64,000 bases of DNA, taken from assembly GCA_038326325.1 (NCBI GenBank), contig JBBQJW010000005.1, positions 1 to 64,000 on the forward strand, in the 5' to 3' direction. Source of the stretch: UBA10324 sp038326325. GTDB taxonomy: Bacteria; Bacteroidota; Bacteroidia; Chitinophagales; UBA10324. A program made the translations under genes and the position numbers. The notes under the pieces were generated by a model, which saw only the letters and a list, made by a program, of their open reading frames with translations, was not told the origin of the DNA and did not search any database. This document shows, in pieces, positions 16,667-25,089 of this stretch (its first letter is position 1; each line of letters starts with the position of its first letter).

Positions 16667-17701
16667 TTATTGTTTTCCTTTCAGATAGGCATTGCATCGC
16701 TGCGCTACATTTTCGCGAATGTTCATGTAAAACAAACCGTAGTCGAGAATGTGATAAATTTTCCAATCGAATAAATTGCTTCCCTTAAAAACAGGTTTAT
16801 CAATCCATAATAATCCTTCATGCACCTGTGCATCGCAAATATTCGGATAGATGTGATCGATTTTTCTCAATAGTCCTCCATCGTTTTTCTGATAGCTGCA
16901 ATAAGTAGAATCAATACTCCAATCAAGTGGGTTCGTGCAAATCGCATGATTCAATCCACCATTATAGTATGTAGGAGTAAATCCCTTTGAAAAAGTATTC
17001 CACGAAATCCAGCAATCAGTTTGTGTTGAATCTTCGCACGGTGCGATGCAACAAAAAGAATCTCGCGGCACAGGCATTCCGATTAAGTAAGCGCAGACTA
17101 ATTTTTTTTGCAGAGGCTTTCCGTCAAAATATTCTTTCAGCAATCGCGCGGCATGGATGGTTCCCTGACTGTGCGCCGCAATAATTATCGGGCGACCATT
17201 ATTATAATGTTGCATGTAATATTCGAAAGCATGTTTCACATCGGCATAAGCAGTGTCGAGTGCATTTAGTTTTGCATCTTTATCAGATGAGAAAAATGCA
17301 CTTATATGCGCCTGTCTGTATCGCGGCGCATAAATTTTACAACTCATATTAAAGACACTCGACTGTAACAGTATGGTTGTTTCATCTGTTTTTTCATTCA
17401 GTTCTTTATCGTTTATATCACCATTCCATTTGTTTGTGCCTTCCGGTTCATAAGTAAAAGTTGTCGGATGAATAAAAAACACATCCACTTTGGCAGAGTC
17501 TTGTCCGTCGCTCAAACTTTTATCGGGAACTTCATCAGCATTATCCTTCATGGTTGGTAAAGCAGCCCACGAAGAATTTTTATTGTAATCAGGAATCATT
17601 GGAACAGTGCTTTCGCTGAATGGAGTTGTTACAGCATATCTCTTATAAACATTACAGGAAATAAAAAACAGAATCAGAAAACTCAAAATAAAAAATCGCA
17701 T
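16667..17701 (-). CDS. DUF3089 alpha/beta-hydrolase-like lipoprotein
   Basis: A 344-residue predicted lipoprotein (lipobox ILFFISC, Cys16). DUF3089 features: DVFFIHPTTFTYEPE near residue 90, then the nucleophile elbow AAHSQGT with Ser178, the catalytic serine of an esterase/lipase-type hydrolase; VCAYLIGMPVP follows, and a late His-Val-rich DIHEG-like segment (AQVHEGLLWID) can supply the histidine. The substrate is unknown; an esterase acting at the envelope is a fair inference. The 124-base upstream gap contains a terminator hairpin for the neighbouring gene, so this gene has its own promoter. Confidence 0.8.
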   Translation of the reverse strand: MRFFILSFLILFFISCNVYKRYAVTTPFSESTVPMIPDYNKNSSWAALPTMKDNADEVPDKSLSDGQDSAKVDVFFIHPTTFTYEPEGTNKWNGDINDKELNEKTDETTILLQSSVFNMSCKIYAPRYRQAHISAFFSSDKDAKLNALDTAYADVKHAFEYYMQHYNNGRPIIIAAHSQGTIHAARLLKEYFDGKPLQKKLVCAYLIGMPVPRDSFCCIAPCEDSTQTDCWISWNTFSKGFTPTYYNGGLNHAICTNPLDWSIDSTYCSYQKNDGGLLRKIDHIYPNICDAQVHEGLLWIDKPVFKGSNLFDWKIYHILDYGLFYMNIRENVAQRCNAYLKGKQ

Positions 17702-17772
17702 CGGGCAAAAATATTCTTATTAGTGTAACAGTTATTTTATACTACTTAAAAAATTTTATTAATTAAAAAACA

Positions 17773-17804
17773 AAAAGAGCCACTCAAAATTGAGCGGCTC
17801 TTTT
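17773..17804 (-). terminator. Terminator after the 17.8-18.7 kb lipoprotein gene
   Basis: AAAAGAGCCaCTCAA (17773-17787) pairs with TTGAGcGGCTCTTTT (17790-17804): a long stem with one internal mismatch and a 2-base centre, flanked by A and T runs. It ends the minus-strand gene that stops at 17826, and is symmetrical enough to act both ways. Confidence 0.8.
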
Positions 17805-17825
17805 CGTCATCCTTGTTTTTAGGTG

Positions 17826-18680
17826 TTATTGCAAAACAATGTTGAAGACGACTCCGTTGATTTCAACTGTTGCCTGACTATCGCAAGCACCTGTTCCAAA
17901 ATCAAGGGTGCGAACAGGTTTTCCATCTGGAGTAATATCAATAGTTCCCTGCTTGATATACGGACAACCAACTGAAATGATTAATGGATTAGTGATTGAC
18001 GCAGTGAAGTGAACTCCCGCGCGACTTGTTCCTTCAGCAGTTCCGGTAATTGAATATTCATCGTCGAGTGGAGTTAAAGTTCCCTGTCCGTCAGTCCATT
18101 CACGGTTTCGGTGCGAAGTCCACGACATGGTTGTTCCATCGGTAAATAAAATATTCGCGACTGTTACATTGATATCATAAGTATAATGATTCGCTCCATT
18201 CAATCCGTTGTTAGTTACAGTTTTTACATAATCAAACTTATCACCATTCACATAATAATTTTGTGTGGTGATTGTAATTACTGTTCCTGCCTGACGGTAA
18301 GGGCCAGTCCAGGTTGCTTTAATAATTCCTTTGCGTAATTTGTTATCCCATCCACTGCACAAACATCCAGCAGTAGTTGTTGTATCAAAAACAATGGTGA
18401 TTGATTTTTCTCCTGTAATTGTATCAGGAATTGTATCGAGAAAAACTTCGGCACATGATGGAAGCAAAGCATAATTCGCATCTTCTAATTTCATGATATT
18501 ATTTTCGTAAGCCGATGAATTCACAGCATCCCAAATGCGGTCCGATTCATTTTCAGCTTTGAAATTATCGGTGGCTACAGAAGTATCGTCATCTGAATTT
18601 TCTTTCCGGCAGGAATTAAAAGTGAACACCGAACCGAAAAGTGTTACAGCAAGTAAAATTTTTAAGAATCCTTTTTGCAT
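17826..18680 (-). CDS. Hypothetical lipoprotein
   Basis: A 284-residue predicted lipoprotein (lipobox TFNSC, Cys24) followed by a charged, Asp/Ser/Glu-rich linker typical of surface-exposed Bacteroidota lipoproteins (RKENSDDDTSVATDN). The body is beta-rich with repeated hydrophobic-polar strands (ITITTQNYYVNGDKFDYVKT, YTYDINVTVANILFTDGTTM) and cysteine pairs (C113 and C115 in TTAGCLCSG; the late GCPYIKQGTIDITPDGKP; FGTGACDS). I recognise no named family. ATG at 18680, monocistronic, ended by the strong terminator at 17773-17804. Confidence 0.7.
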   Translation of the reverse strand: MQKGFLKILLAVTLFGSVFTFNSCRKENSDDDTSVATDNFKAENESDRIWDAVNSSAYENNIMKLEDANYALLPSCAEVFLDTIPDTITGEKSITIVFDTTTTAGCLCSGWDNKLRKGIIKATWTGPYRQAGTVITITTQNYYVNGDKFDYVKTVTNNGLNGANHYTYDINVTVANILFTDGTTMSWTSHRNREWTDGQGTLTPLDDEYSITGTAEGTSRAGVHFTASITNPLIISVGCPYIKQGTIDITPDGKPVRTLDFGTGACDSQATVEINGVVFNIVLQ

Positions 18681-18765
18681 AATTGAAATTTAATTTTTTG
18701 CGTTTGATTTAATGTAGATGCAAGTTTATTGAAAGAAGTTGTATTAAGACACATTGAATGCCACA

Positions 18766-19248
18766 TTAATGAGGGCCACCCATTGGACCGCCGGGATGCA
18801 TTTGTCCATCGCCGCCTTGTTGTTTTAATTGTTCGAGCAGGTATAGTTTGAATTTCTGTTCAGCCACCCAAAACTTCGCTACCTTTTTCACGGGTAAAAC
18901 TTTTTTCAATTCTTCGTTGTATTTTTTTTTGATGTTGAGTTCCTGTTGCTGATAGTTGAATTCGTTATCAATTGTTTTCGCAACATCGGCATCGCTCATT
19001 TCGTCGAAGTTGATTTTTGCATTCATCAATTCGGTCAATCTGCCCTTGCGAATCACTTCCATCTCTGCATCGTACTGATTGTAAACGGGCCAGAAAACTT
19101 TTGCTTCATCAGGAGTAAGGTTTAATTGTTTGGTGATGTAGCCGACTTTTATCGCTTCAACTTTTTCCTTTTTGTCACCGCCGCCGGGCTGCGCTTTCAG
19201 CACCACTGTACTTGTTAAAAGCATCAGCACTAAAATTGACTTTCTCAT
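18766..19248 (-). CDS. Spy/LTXXQ-like periplasmic protein of the ECF sigma operon
   Basis: A 160-residue secreted protein with a signal peptide (about 1-19) followed by a highly charged, all-helical body: GYITKQLNLTPDEAKVFWPV, then long amphipathic helices. The LNLTPDEA...FWPVYNQY pattern is that of Spy/CpxP-type stress chaperones and of the proteins often labelled sensors of ECF sigma factors in Bacteroidota. The C-terminal tail GGDGQMHPGGPMGGPH is rich in Gly, Met and His and could bind metal. It is the third gene of the operon sigma, anti-sigma, this gene (23-base gap), so an envelope-stress sensing or effector role is inferred. Confidence 0.75.
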   Translation of the reverse strand: MRKSILVLMLLTSTVVLKAQPGGGDKKEKVEAIKVGYITKQLNLTPDEAKVFWPVYNQYDAEMEVIRKGRLTELMNAKINFDEMSDADVAKTIDNEFNYQQQELNIKKKYNEELKKVLPVKKVAKFWVAEQKFKLYLLEQLKQQGGDGQMHPGGPMGGPH

Positions 19249-19271
19249 TTTTGTAAAATTTATTTTATCAG

Positions 19272-19892
19272 TTAAAGATTTTGAATGTCATCAAGAGTAA
19301 TTCCGGAAACATCAATCAACGATTCGTCGTTTGCTGATTTTTCCTGTTCAATTCCTGAACTCAGTTTTCCGATTGCGTTATCATCTAACTGCGCAACAAT
19401 TGAACTTTCGTCGAGCGAAGAAATATTATCAGAAAGATAATTACTTATTTCTTCGTTGCTCACTTGTGTAACACTTTCGGTTGTTTCTGTTACATAAGCA
19501 GGTTTTGTTAAAACAACAATCGCTAAAACTAGTACCGCGAGAACAGGAGTAGCAGCAAACAGATGAGTGAGTCGAAACGAATGTTGAAAATATTCAGTCA
19601 CACTTTCCCAAACTGTTACAGTTGGTTTGCGCGAATTTTTAGATAGAATTTCATTTGGAAGACGGTCGAAATAACCGTAAGGAACATTTAATACTTCTTG
19701 TTTTTCTAATCCTTTTAATCCGGAGTTTTGTAATTCGGCGCTTACTGAATCGGTATAAATTTTCCCCATCACACTTTCTTCTACACTGCTGAAATAATTT
19801 TCGGGAATAGAAAACAGATTCTCTTTTCTTCTTTCGGCAAGAAGGGGGGAGAGCTGCTTTAATTCGTTCTGTATGTCAATTCGGTTTTCCAT
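19272..19892 (-). CDS. Putative anti-sigma factor (single-pass membrane protein)
   Basis: A 206-residue protein with a cytoplasmic N-terminus of about 108 residues, one transmembrane segment (about 110-129: HLFAATPVLAVLVLAIVVLT) and a periplasmic tail of some 75 acidic residues. The N-terminus has the repeated short motif (V/I)P(E/Y)xYF (FSIPENYFSSVEESV, VPYGYFDRLP) seen in many Bacteroidota anti-sigma-like proteins. It lies directly downstream of the ECF sigma gene (40-base gap), the usual place for its regulator. No zinc-binding anti-sigma (ZAS) motif is visible. Function is inferred mainly from topology and position. Confidence 0.7.
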   Translation of the reverse strand: MENRIDIQNELKQLSPLLAERRKENLFSIPENYFSSVEESVMGKIYTDSVSAELQNSGLKGLEKQEVLNVPYGYFDRLPNEILSKNSRKPTVTVWESVTEYFQHSFRLTHLFAATPVLAVLVLAIVVLTKPAYVTETTESVTQVSNEEISNYLSDNISSLDESSIVAQLDDNAIGKLSSGIEQEKSANDESLIDVSGITLDDIQNL

Positions 19893-19932
19893 TTTCGGAG
19901 AGATAATTATGATGTGCGGAGAATGAAATAGT

Positions 19933-20484
19933 TTAATCTGCCAGTAAAAATTTCTCTACTTTTTTAACGGCGTGATGAAACGATGCTTTTAGTGCGCCTT
20001 CTGATGTGCCGAGCACCCGACTCATTTCTTCGTAAGGCATTTCGTCGTAGTAGCGAAGGTTAAAAACCACCCGTTGTTTTTCGGGCAAACTTAAAATCGC
20101 TTCCTGCAACTTCAGTTCTGTTTTATTCTCCGAAAAATTTCCTTGTGTAGTCAGTTTGTTTTTTAACTCCTTAGTCACATCTTCAATCGGAACAAAAAAT
20201 CGTTTCTTCTTGCTGTTCAGAAAAGTGATGCTTTCGTTCGTCGCAATGCGATAAAGCCAGGTAAAGAGTTGCGAGTCTTCGCGAAATCCATCGAGACTCT
20301 TCCACACCTTTATGAAAACATTTTGCAGAATATCGTTCGCGTCATCATGGTCAATAACAATGCGGCGAATGTGCCAGTACAAACGCTCCTGATAGCGACG
20401 AATAAGGATCGTATAACTTTCCTCGCGCCGGTCGGTGGTTTTGAACTGAACTAATAATTCTGCATCGCTTATTTGCAAAGTCAT
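19933..20484 (-). CDS. ECF-type RNA polymerase sigma factor
   Basis: A 183-residue sigma-70 family ECF factor. Region 2 is YQERLYWHIRRIVIDHDDAN then LQNVFIKVWKSLDGF with FTWLYRIATNESITFL (-10 recognition), and region 4 is LPEKQRVVFNLRYYDEMPYE followed by the helix-turn-helix MSRVLGTSEGALKASFHHAV (-35 recognition). No C-terminal extension. It heads an operon with a membrane anti-sigma factor and a Spy-like periplasmic protein, so it probably answers an envelope signal and may activate its own operon. ATG at 20484 follows an intergenic GATTTGGTAATTTG repeat and the inverted repeat at 20511-20558. Confidence 0.93.
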   Translation of the reverse strand: MTLQISDAELLVQFKTTDRREESYTILIRRYQERLYWHIRRIVIDHDDANDILQNVFIKVWKSLDGFREDSQLFTWLYRIATNESITFLNSKKKRFFVPIEDVTKELKNKLTTQGNFSENKTELKLQEAILSLPEKQRVVFNLRYYDEMPYEEMSRVLGTSEGALKASFHHAVKKVEKFLLAD

Positions 20485-20510
20485 TTAATTACTGATTTGG
20501 TAATTTGACA

Positions 20511-20558
20511 CTTCGACAAGCTCAGTGTGACATTGTTGTCTTTCTGAGCTTGTCGAAG
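20511..20558. repeat. 15-bp inverted repeat CTTCGACAAGCTCAG ... CTGAGCTTGTCGAAG
   Basis: Perfect 15-bp arms (20511-20525 and 20544-20558) with an 18-base loop, in the gap between the divergent sigma and LRR genes. The left arm is inside the longer phrase GACACTTCGACAAGCTCAG followed by TGTGACA. An imperfect copy of that phrase lies inside a coding region at 26414-26440. Elements of the ACTTCGACAAGCTCAGTG type are dispersed in many bacterial genomes; here it could also form a large hairpin in RNA. Confidence 0.75.
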
Positions 20559-20715
20559 AATGAAGATGAGTTTTCGCATTCGCAATTGCTTCAACGAATA
20601 ATTCTGACTTTAATTATTGATAAAAGTTTAATACAAATATGGAAAGAAGTTTTGCTGAAAGATAAATTCTAATGCCCCCAAATATTCTGCTTACTTTTAT
20701 GAAAACATTTTTCAC

Positions 20716-23700
20716 ATGAAGCGGGTATTTCTCTTTTCATTTTTCATTTTTAGTTTTTCGTTTACTAAAGCGCAGTGGGTTACTATTCCTGATGCAAATT
20801 TCAGAAACTGGCTGAACACTCATGGTTTCTCCTCGTGCATGAGCGGAACAATGATGGATACTACTTGCCCTGCTGTAATGAATGCAATTCAAATTGATTG
20901 CAGCAACAAAAATATTTCTGACTTAACAGGCATTCAGTATTTTGATAATTTGCTTTTTCTTAATTGCAGCAGTAATCAACTCACATCATTATCCTTACTT
21001 CCAAATTTTTTAGATACTCTAAGATGTTCATTTAACTACAATCTGAATTCGCTCCCAAATTTACCATTATCGTTATTAGAACTTAGTTGCTATCAGTGTG
21101 GGTTAAGCTCTTTACCTAATTTACCAACCACATTAATTTATTTGAATTGCGAGGAAAATACCATTAGTTCATTACCGTCGCCCCTTCCAGATTCATTAAA
21201 GACTCTTGTATGTGATCATAATAATCTTCTTTCTCTACCGGTACTTTCTAATTCGATAGTTGTTTTGTATTGTCGTTACAACCCATTGTCTACTTTGCCG
21301 AATCTTCCTTCAACATTAATATCATTGTCGTGTGATAACTGTCAACTTTCTACTTTACCGTCGTTACCAATAAACTTATATAGTCTTAGTTGTTCTCACA
21401 ATCAGCTAGTGACTTTGCCCGGTCCGTATCTTCCTTGGTTGAATAGCTTGAAATGCGATTACAATCAGCTTTCTACCATACCAAATTTTGCAAATCAAAC
21501 TGGCAGTATTAATATGATAAATCTTTCTCATAATCCAATTTCAAGTCTTCCCCCACTTCCCGCACTATACATAACAACACTTGATTTTTCATATACTTCA
21601 TTATTTACTTTTCCAGTTCTTCCAAATACAGTGAATTATTTGCATTGTGAAGGAAACTCATATTCAAGTTTACCTCCTTTACCAAATTCGCTTAAACTTT
21701 ACTGCTCACACAATAATCTTTCAAGTTTGCCAGCATTACCTATATTTCTAAATTATTTGGACTGCTCATATAACCAGCTTACCTCTCTACCAACACTTCA
21801 GTATGTAGATTATCTTGATTGTTCGTTCAATCAATTGACAAGCCTCCCCCCGCTTAAAGCTGATTTGACAGGTTTGATTTGTAATGATAATCCGTCATTA
21901 AATTGTTTACCCCCGTTTTCTTCACTCAGCTATTTGATATTTAACATTTCTAACACTTCTATAAGTTGCTTACCAAATGTAATTCAACATCCATCTGGAT
22001 ATGTAGCAGCAATAGACTCCTTTCCTCTCTGTGGCATCTTCAATCCAAATGGTTGTGAGGTTGCATGGAACATAAAAGGAACTGTTGTGCATGATGGCGA
22101 TGGAAGTTGCGCAACTACTAACGACGGAACGGGAGTTCAGAATGTGAAAATGAATTTGTATGACAATGCCAGTAACCTGCTGCAACAGGTGTATATTAAT
22201 GGCGCTTCTGATTATTCATTCAACACCAATCTTGGAACTTATCATGCGAAGGTAGATACAGCCTCACTTCCTTTTAATGTCTTGTGTCCGGTATCGAATG
22301 ATTATGTAACCACTCTCACTGCAATTGATTCGCTCGACTACAATGCTTATTTCAGATTGGCGTGCAAGCCCAATTATGATGTTGGTGTTTTGTCAGTTGT
22401 AAACGGAAATACTTTTTTTCCCAATCATGATGTTACCCTTCATTTTGATGCTGGCGATTTAACCTCTTACTATGGTGTCACCTGTAATACAAACGGACTA
22501 ACAGGAACAGTGACAGCCACAGTCTCCGGTCCGGTTGCAATTTCATCTACATCTTCCTCTGCTTACGCCACAAGTTCCGTAGCCGGAAATATTATTACAT
22601 GGACGGTTACTGATTTTTCTCAGCTGAGTTTTACTAATAGTTTCTCCATTGATTTAATTACTGATTACAATGCAGTGGCAGGGAGTTCGGTCTGTATTAT
22701 AGTTGATGTGAATGCAGCCACCGGAACAGATAATAATCCTGCAAACAACTCTCTCACTCAATGCTGGACTGTGGTTAATTCCTTTGACCCAAATGTGAAA
22801 GAAGTTTATCCGCAAACTATTTCTTCCGCAAATGAATGGCTCACCTATACCATCCATTTTCAAAATACCGGAACTGCACCTGCAGAAAATATTCTGGTGA
22901 TTGATACACTTGATTCAAATCTTGAATGGTCAACCTTTCAGTTGCTTTCATTTAGTCATGAGAATTTAACGCAGGTGCTTCCGAATGGAATTGTGCATTT
23001 TAATTTTCCGAATATTTTTCTTCCTGATTCTACCACTAATGAACCGGGCTCTCATGGTTATATTCAATACAGGATAAAGCCAAAAGCGACTGCAATGCCG
23101 GGAAGTGTAATCGAAAATTCTGCTTCCATATATTTTGATTTTAATTCGCCGGTTCTAACGAATACTGCTTCCACTACTTATTGCTCACCCCCACAACCGG
23201 AAATTGTTGTGGCGGCTATTTGTTCGGGCAACAGTTACTTGTTTAACGGACAACAGTATTCTACAGAGGGAATTTATCCTGCAACATTGAATGCAGCAAG
23301 TGGCTGTGATTCCATTGCTGAATTGCACCTCATCGTTTTCCCCCCTGAGATTAATTCAACTGCTCAGATAATCTGTGCAGGTGATTCATTTAGCTTTAAC
23401 GGTCAGCAACTCGCTGTTTCAGGAAACTATTCGGCATCATATTCTACTTCAGACGGCTGCGATTCAATTGTAAATCTAGCGTTGATGATTTTGTCGCCGA
23501 TTTCAACTACACTCTATCAATCCATTTGCGCCGGGGATGTTTTTGATTTTAACGGACTTCAACTTTATGTTGCAGGAAATTATTTAGCAACCTACAACGC
23601 CTCAAACGGATGCGATTCTGTTGTGAACCTCTCACTCTCTATTGAGCAGGTAAACACAACTATTCTTCCAATAGGGGATTCGCTTATTGCACTAAGCGGG

Positions 23701-24102
23701 GGAACCGTTCTATGGTTTGATTGCAATGCACAACAAATTATTGCAGGAGCAACACAAACTGTTTTTGTTCCAGCCGCAACAGGAAACTATGCAGCCATAA
23801 TCACAGAAGGAAATTGCGTTGATACTTCGGTGTGCATGAATGTGGTTACTGGTGAGAATGAGTTGGCGGTTGCCAATTTGCAATTGGCTGTGTTTCCAAA
23901 CCCTAACAATGGGCAATTCAATATTACTAGCAATAAAAAAATTAATAAAGTAGAAATCACTAATCTGCTCGGGCAAATAATTTATCAGTCAACTTCCAAT
24001 CAAAAAAATATTTCTCTTCAACTTGAAAATAATGGCATGTATTTTTTAACTGTTACAATAGCTAATCAAATCGTTTCAAGAAAATTGATTGTGCAGCATT
24101 AA
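20716..24102 (+). CDS. Very large T9SS cargo protein with leucine-rich repeats (adhesin-like)
   Basis: An 1128-residue surface protein. A signal peptide (1-19) is followed by WVTIPDANFRNWLNTHGFSS, a common opening of Bacteroidota LRR proteins, then about 18 leucine-rich repeats of 20-21 residues (residues ~55-430), each built like SSLPNLPTTLIYLNCEEN. Next come a linker, a region around 450-670, a DUF7619-like domain (about 690-830) and three tandem ~42-residue repeats (about 835-995) of the form (I)CAGDSFSFNGQ...GCDSIVNL. The C-terminal 75 residues are a T9SS sorting domain (VFPNPNNGQFNITS). Predicted role is adhesion or ligand binding at the cell surface. A TACTTTTA box (20692-20699) precedes the ATG by 17 bases. 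Confidence 0.85.
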   Translation: MKRVFLFSFFIFSFSFTKAQWVTIPDANFRNWLNTHGFSSCMSGTMMDTTCPAVMNAIQIDCSNKNISDLTGIQYFDNLLFLNCSSNQLTSLSLLPNFLDTLRCSFNYNLNSLPNLPLSLLELSCYQCGLSSLPNLPTTLIYLNCEENTISSLPSPLPDSLKTLVCDHNNLLSLPVLSNSIVVLYCRYNPLSTLPNLPSTLISLSCDNCQLSTLPSLPINLYSLSCSHNQLVTLPGPYLPWLNSLKCDYNQLSTIPNFANQTGSINMINLSHNPISSLPPLPALYITTLDFSYTSLFTFPVLPNTVNYLHCEGNSYSSLPPLPNSLKLYCSHNNLSSLPALPIFLNYLDCSYNQLTSLPTLQYVDYLDCSFNQLTSLPPLKADLTGLICNDNPSLNCLPPFSSLSYLIFNISNTSISCLPNVIQHPSGYVAAIDSFPLCGIFNPNGCEVAWNIKGTVVHDGDGSCATTNDGTGVQNVKMNLYDNASNLLQQVYINGASDYSFNTNLGTYHAKVDTASLPFNVLCPVSNDYVTTLTAIDSLDYNAYFRLACKPNYDVGVLSVVNGNTFFPNHDVTLHFDAGDLTSYYGVTCNTNGLTGTVTATVSGPVAISSTSSSAYATSSVAGNIITWTVTDFSQLSFTNSFSIDLITDYNAVAGSSVCIIVDVNAATGTDNNPANNSLTQCWTVVNSFDPNVKEVYPQTISSANEWLTYTIHFQNTGTAPAENILVIDTLDSNLEWSTFQLLSFSHENLTQVLPNGIVHFNFPNIFLPDSTTNEPGSHGYIQYRIKPKATAMPGSVIENSASIYFDFNSPVLTNTASTTYCSPPQPEIVVAAICSGNSYLFNGQQYSTEGIYPATLNAASGCDSIAELHLIVFPPEINSTAQIICAGDSFSFNGQQLAVSGNYSASYSTSDGCDSIVNLALMILSPISTTLYQSICAGDVFDFNGLQLYVAGNYLATYNASNGCDSVVNLSLSIEQVNTTILPIGDSLIALSGGTVLWFDCNAQQIIAGATQTVFVPAATGNYAAIITEGNCVDTSVCMNVVTGENELAVANLQLAVFPNPNNGQFNITSNKKINKVEITNLLGQIIYQSTSNQKNISLQLENNGMYFLTVTIANQIVSRKLIVQH

Positions 24103-24138
24103 AGTCAAGATTAATTCTTGTATTTACTAATTCTGATT

Positions 24139-25086
24139 TTATAAAACCCTTTGCACCGCCTCCACTATATTAATAGTATCAATGCCATACTTGGTGAGCA
24201 GTTCTTCCGGCTTGCCGCTTTCGCCGAATGAATCATTGACGGCGACCATCTCAATTGGCGCAGGAAAATTTCGCGCGAGCACCCCCGCAACTGATTCGCC
24301 AAGCCCGCCATTCATTTGATGTTCTTCGGCTGTTACAGCACACTTTGTTTTTTTCACAGAACGAATTATTGCTTCTTCATCCAATGGTTTTATGGTGTGG
24401 ATGTTTATGATTTCGCAACTGATTCCTTCGGTTTGTAATTGTTTTGCAGCTTCAATTGCTTTCCATACTAAATGTCCGCACGCAAAAATTGTCACATCAG
24501 TTCCTTCGCAAATAAGTTGCGCTTTTCCGATTTCAAATTTCTGATTCGCATCGGTAAAGTTCGCCACCTTCGGGCGACCAAAGCGGAGATAAACAGGGCC
24601 TTCATATTCAGCAATAGCTATTGTCGCTGCTTTTGTTTGATTGTAATCGCATGGCACAATCACAGTCATGCCCGGAAGCATTTTCATCATACCAATATCT
24701 TCGAGTATCTGATGCGTTGCTCCGTCTTCTCCTAATGTTAATCCGGCGTGTGACGCACAGATTTTTACATTCTTATTTGAGTAAGCTATGCTCTGACGAA
24801 TCTGATCATACACTCGTCCGGTAGAGAAATTTGCAAAGGTTCCGGTGTAAGGAATTTTTCCGCCAATGGTTAATCCTGCCGCCACACCCATCATGTTTGC
24901 TTCGGCAATTCCCACCTGAATAAATCGTTCGGGAAATTCTTTTATGAATTCATCCATGCGCATTGAACCTGCAAGGTCAGCAGCGAGCGCAATCACATTT
25001 GGATTGGTTCGTGCAACTTCAGCGAGTCCAGCGCCAAAACCGCCGCGTGTTTCCTTCTTGTCTGTATCAGAATAATTTTCGAGCAT
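24139..25086 (-). CDS. Transketolase, C-terminal subunit (split transketolase)
   Basis: A 315-residue protein equal to the pyrimidine-binding and C-terminal domains of transketolase: RGGFGAGLAEVARTNPNVIALAADLAGS at the start (substrate pocket), GIAEANMMGVAAGLTIGGKIPYTGTFA (catalytic glutamate in the GIAEANM helix), then RFGRPKVANF and the C-terminal CEIINIHTIKPLDEE. The enzyme moves two-carbon units between sugar phosphates in the pentose-phosphate pathway and needs ThDP. The ThDP-binding N-terminal partner is encoded at 28740-29582, on the same strand but four kilobases upstream, with three unrelated genes between. Gap to the upstream vWA gene is 3 bases, so it is read as part of the same long transcript. 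Confidence 0.9.
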   Translation of the reverse strand: MLENYSDTDKKETRGGFGAGLAEVARTNPNVIALAADLAGSMRMDEFIKEFPERFIQVGIAEANMMGVAAGLTIGGKIPYTGTFANFSTGRVYDQIRQSIAYSNKNVKICASHAGLTLGEDGATHQILEDIGMMKMLPGMTVIVPCDYNQTKAATIAIAEYEGPVYLRFGRPKVANFTDANQKFEIGKAQLICEGTDVTIFACGHLVWKAIEAAKQLQTEGISCEIINIHTIKPLDEEAIIRSVKKTKCAVTAEEHQMNGGLGESVAGVLARNFPAPIEMVAVNDSFGESGKPEELLTKYGIDTINIVEAVQRVL

Positions 25087-25089
25087 GAT

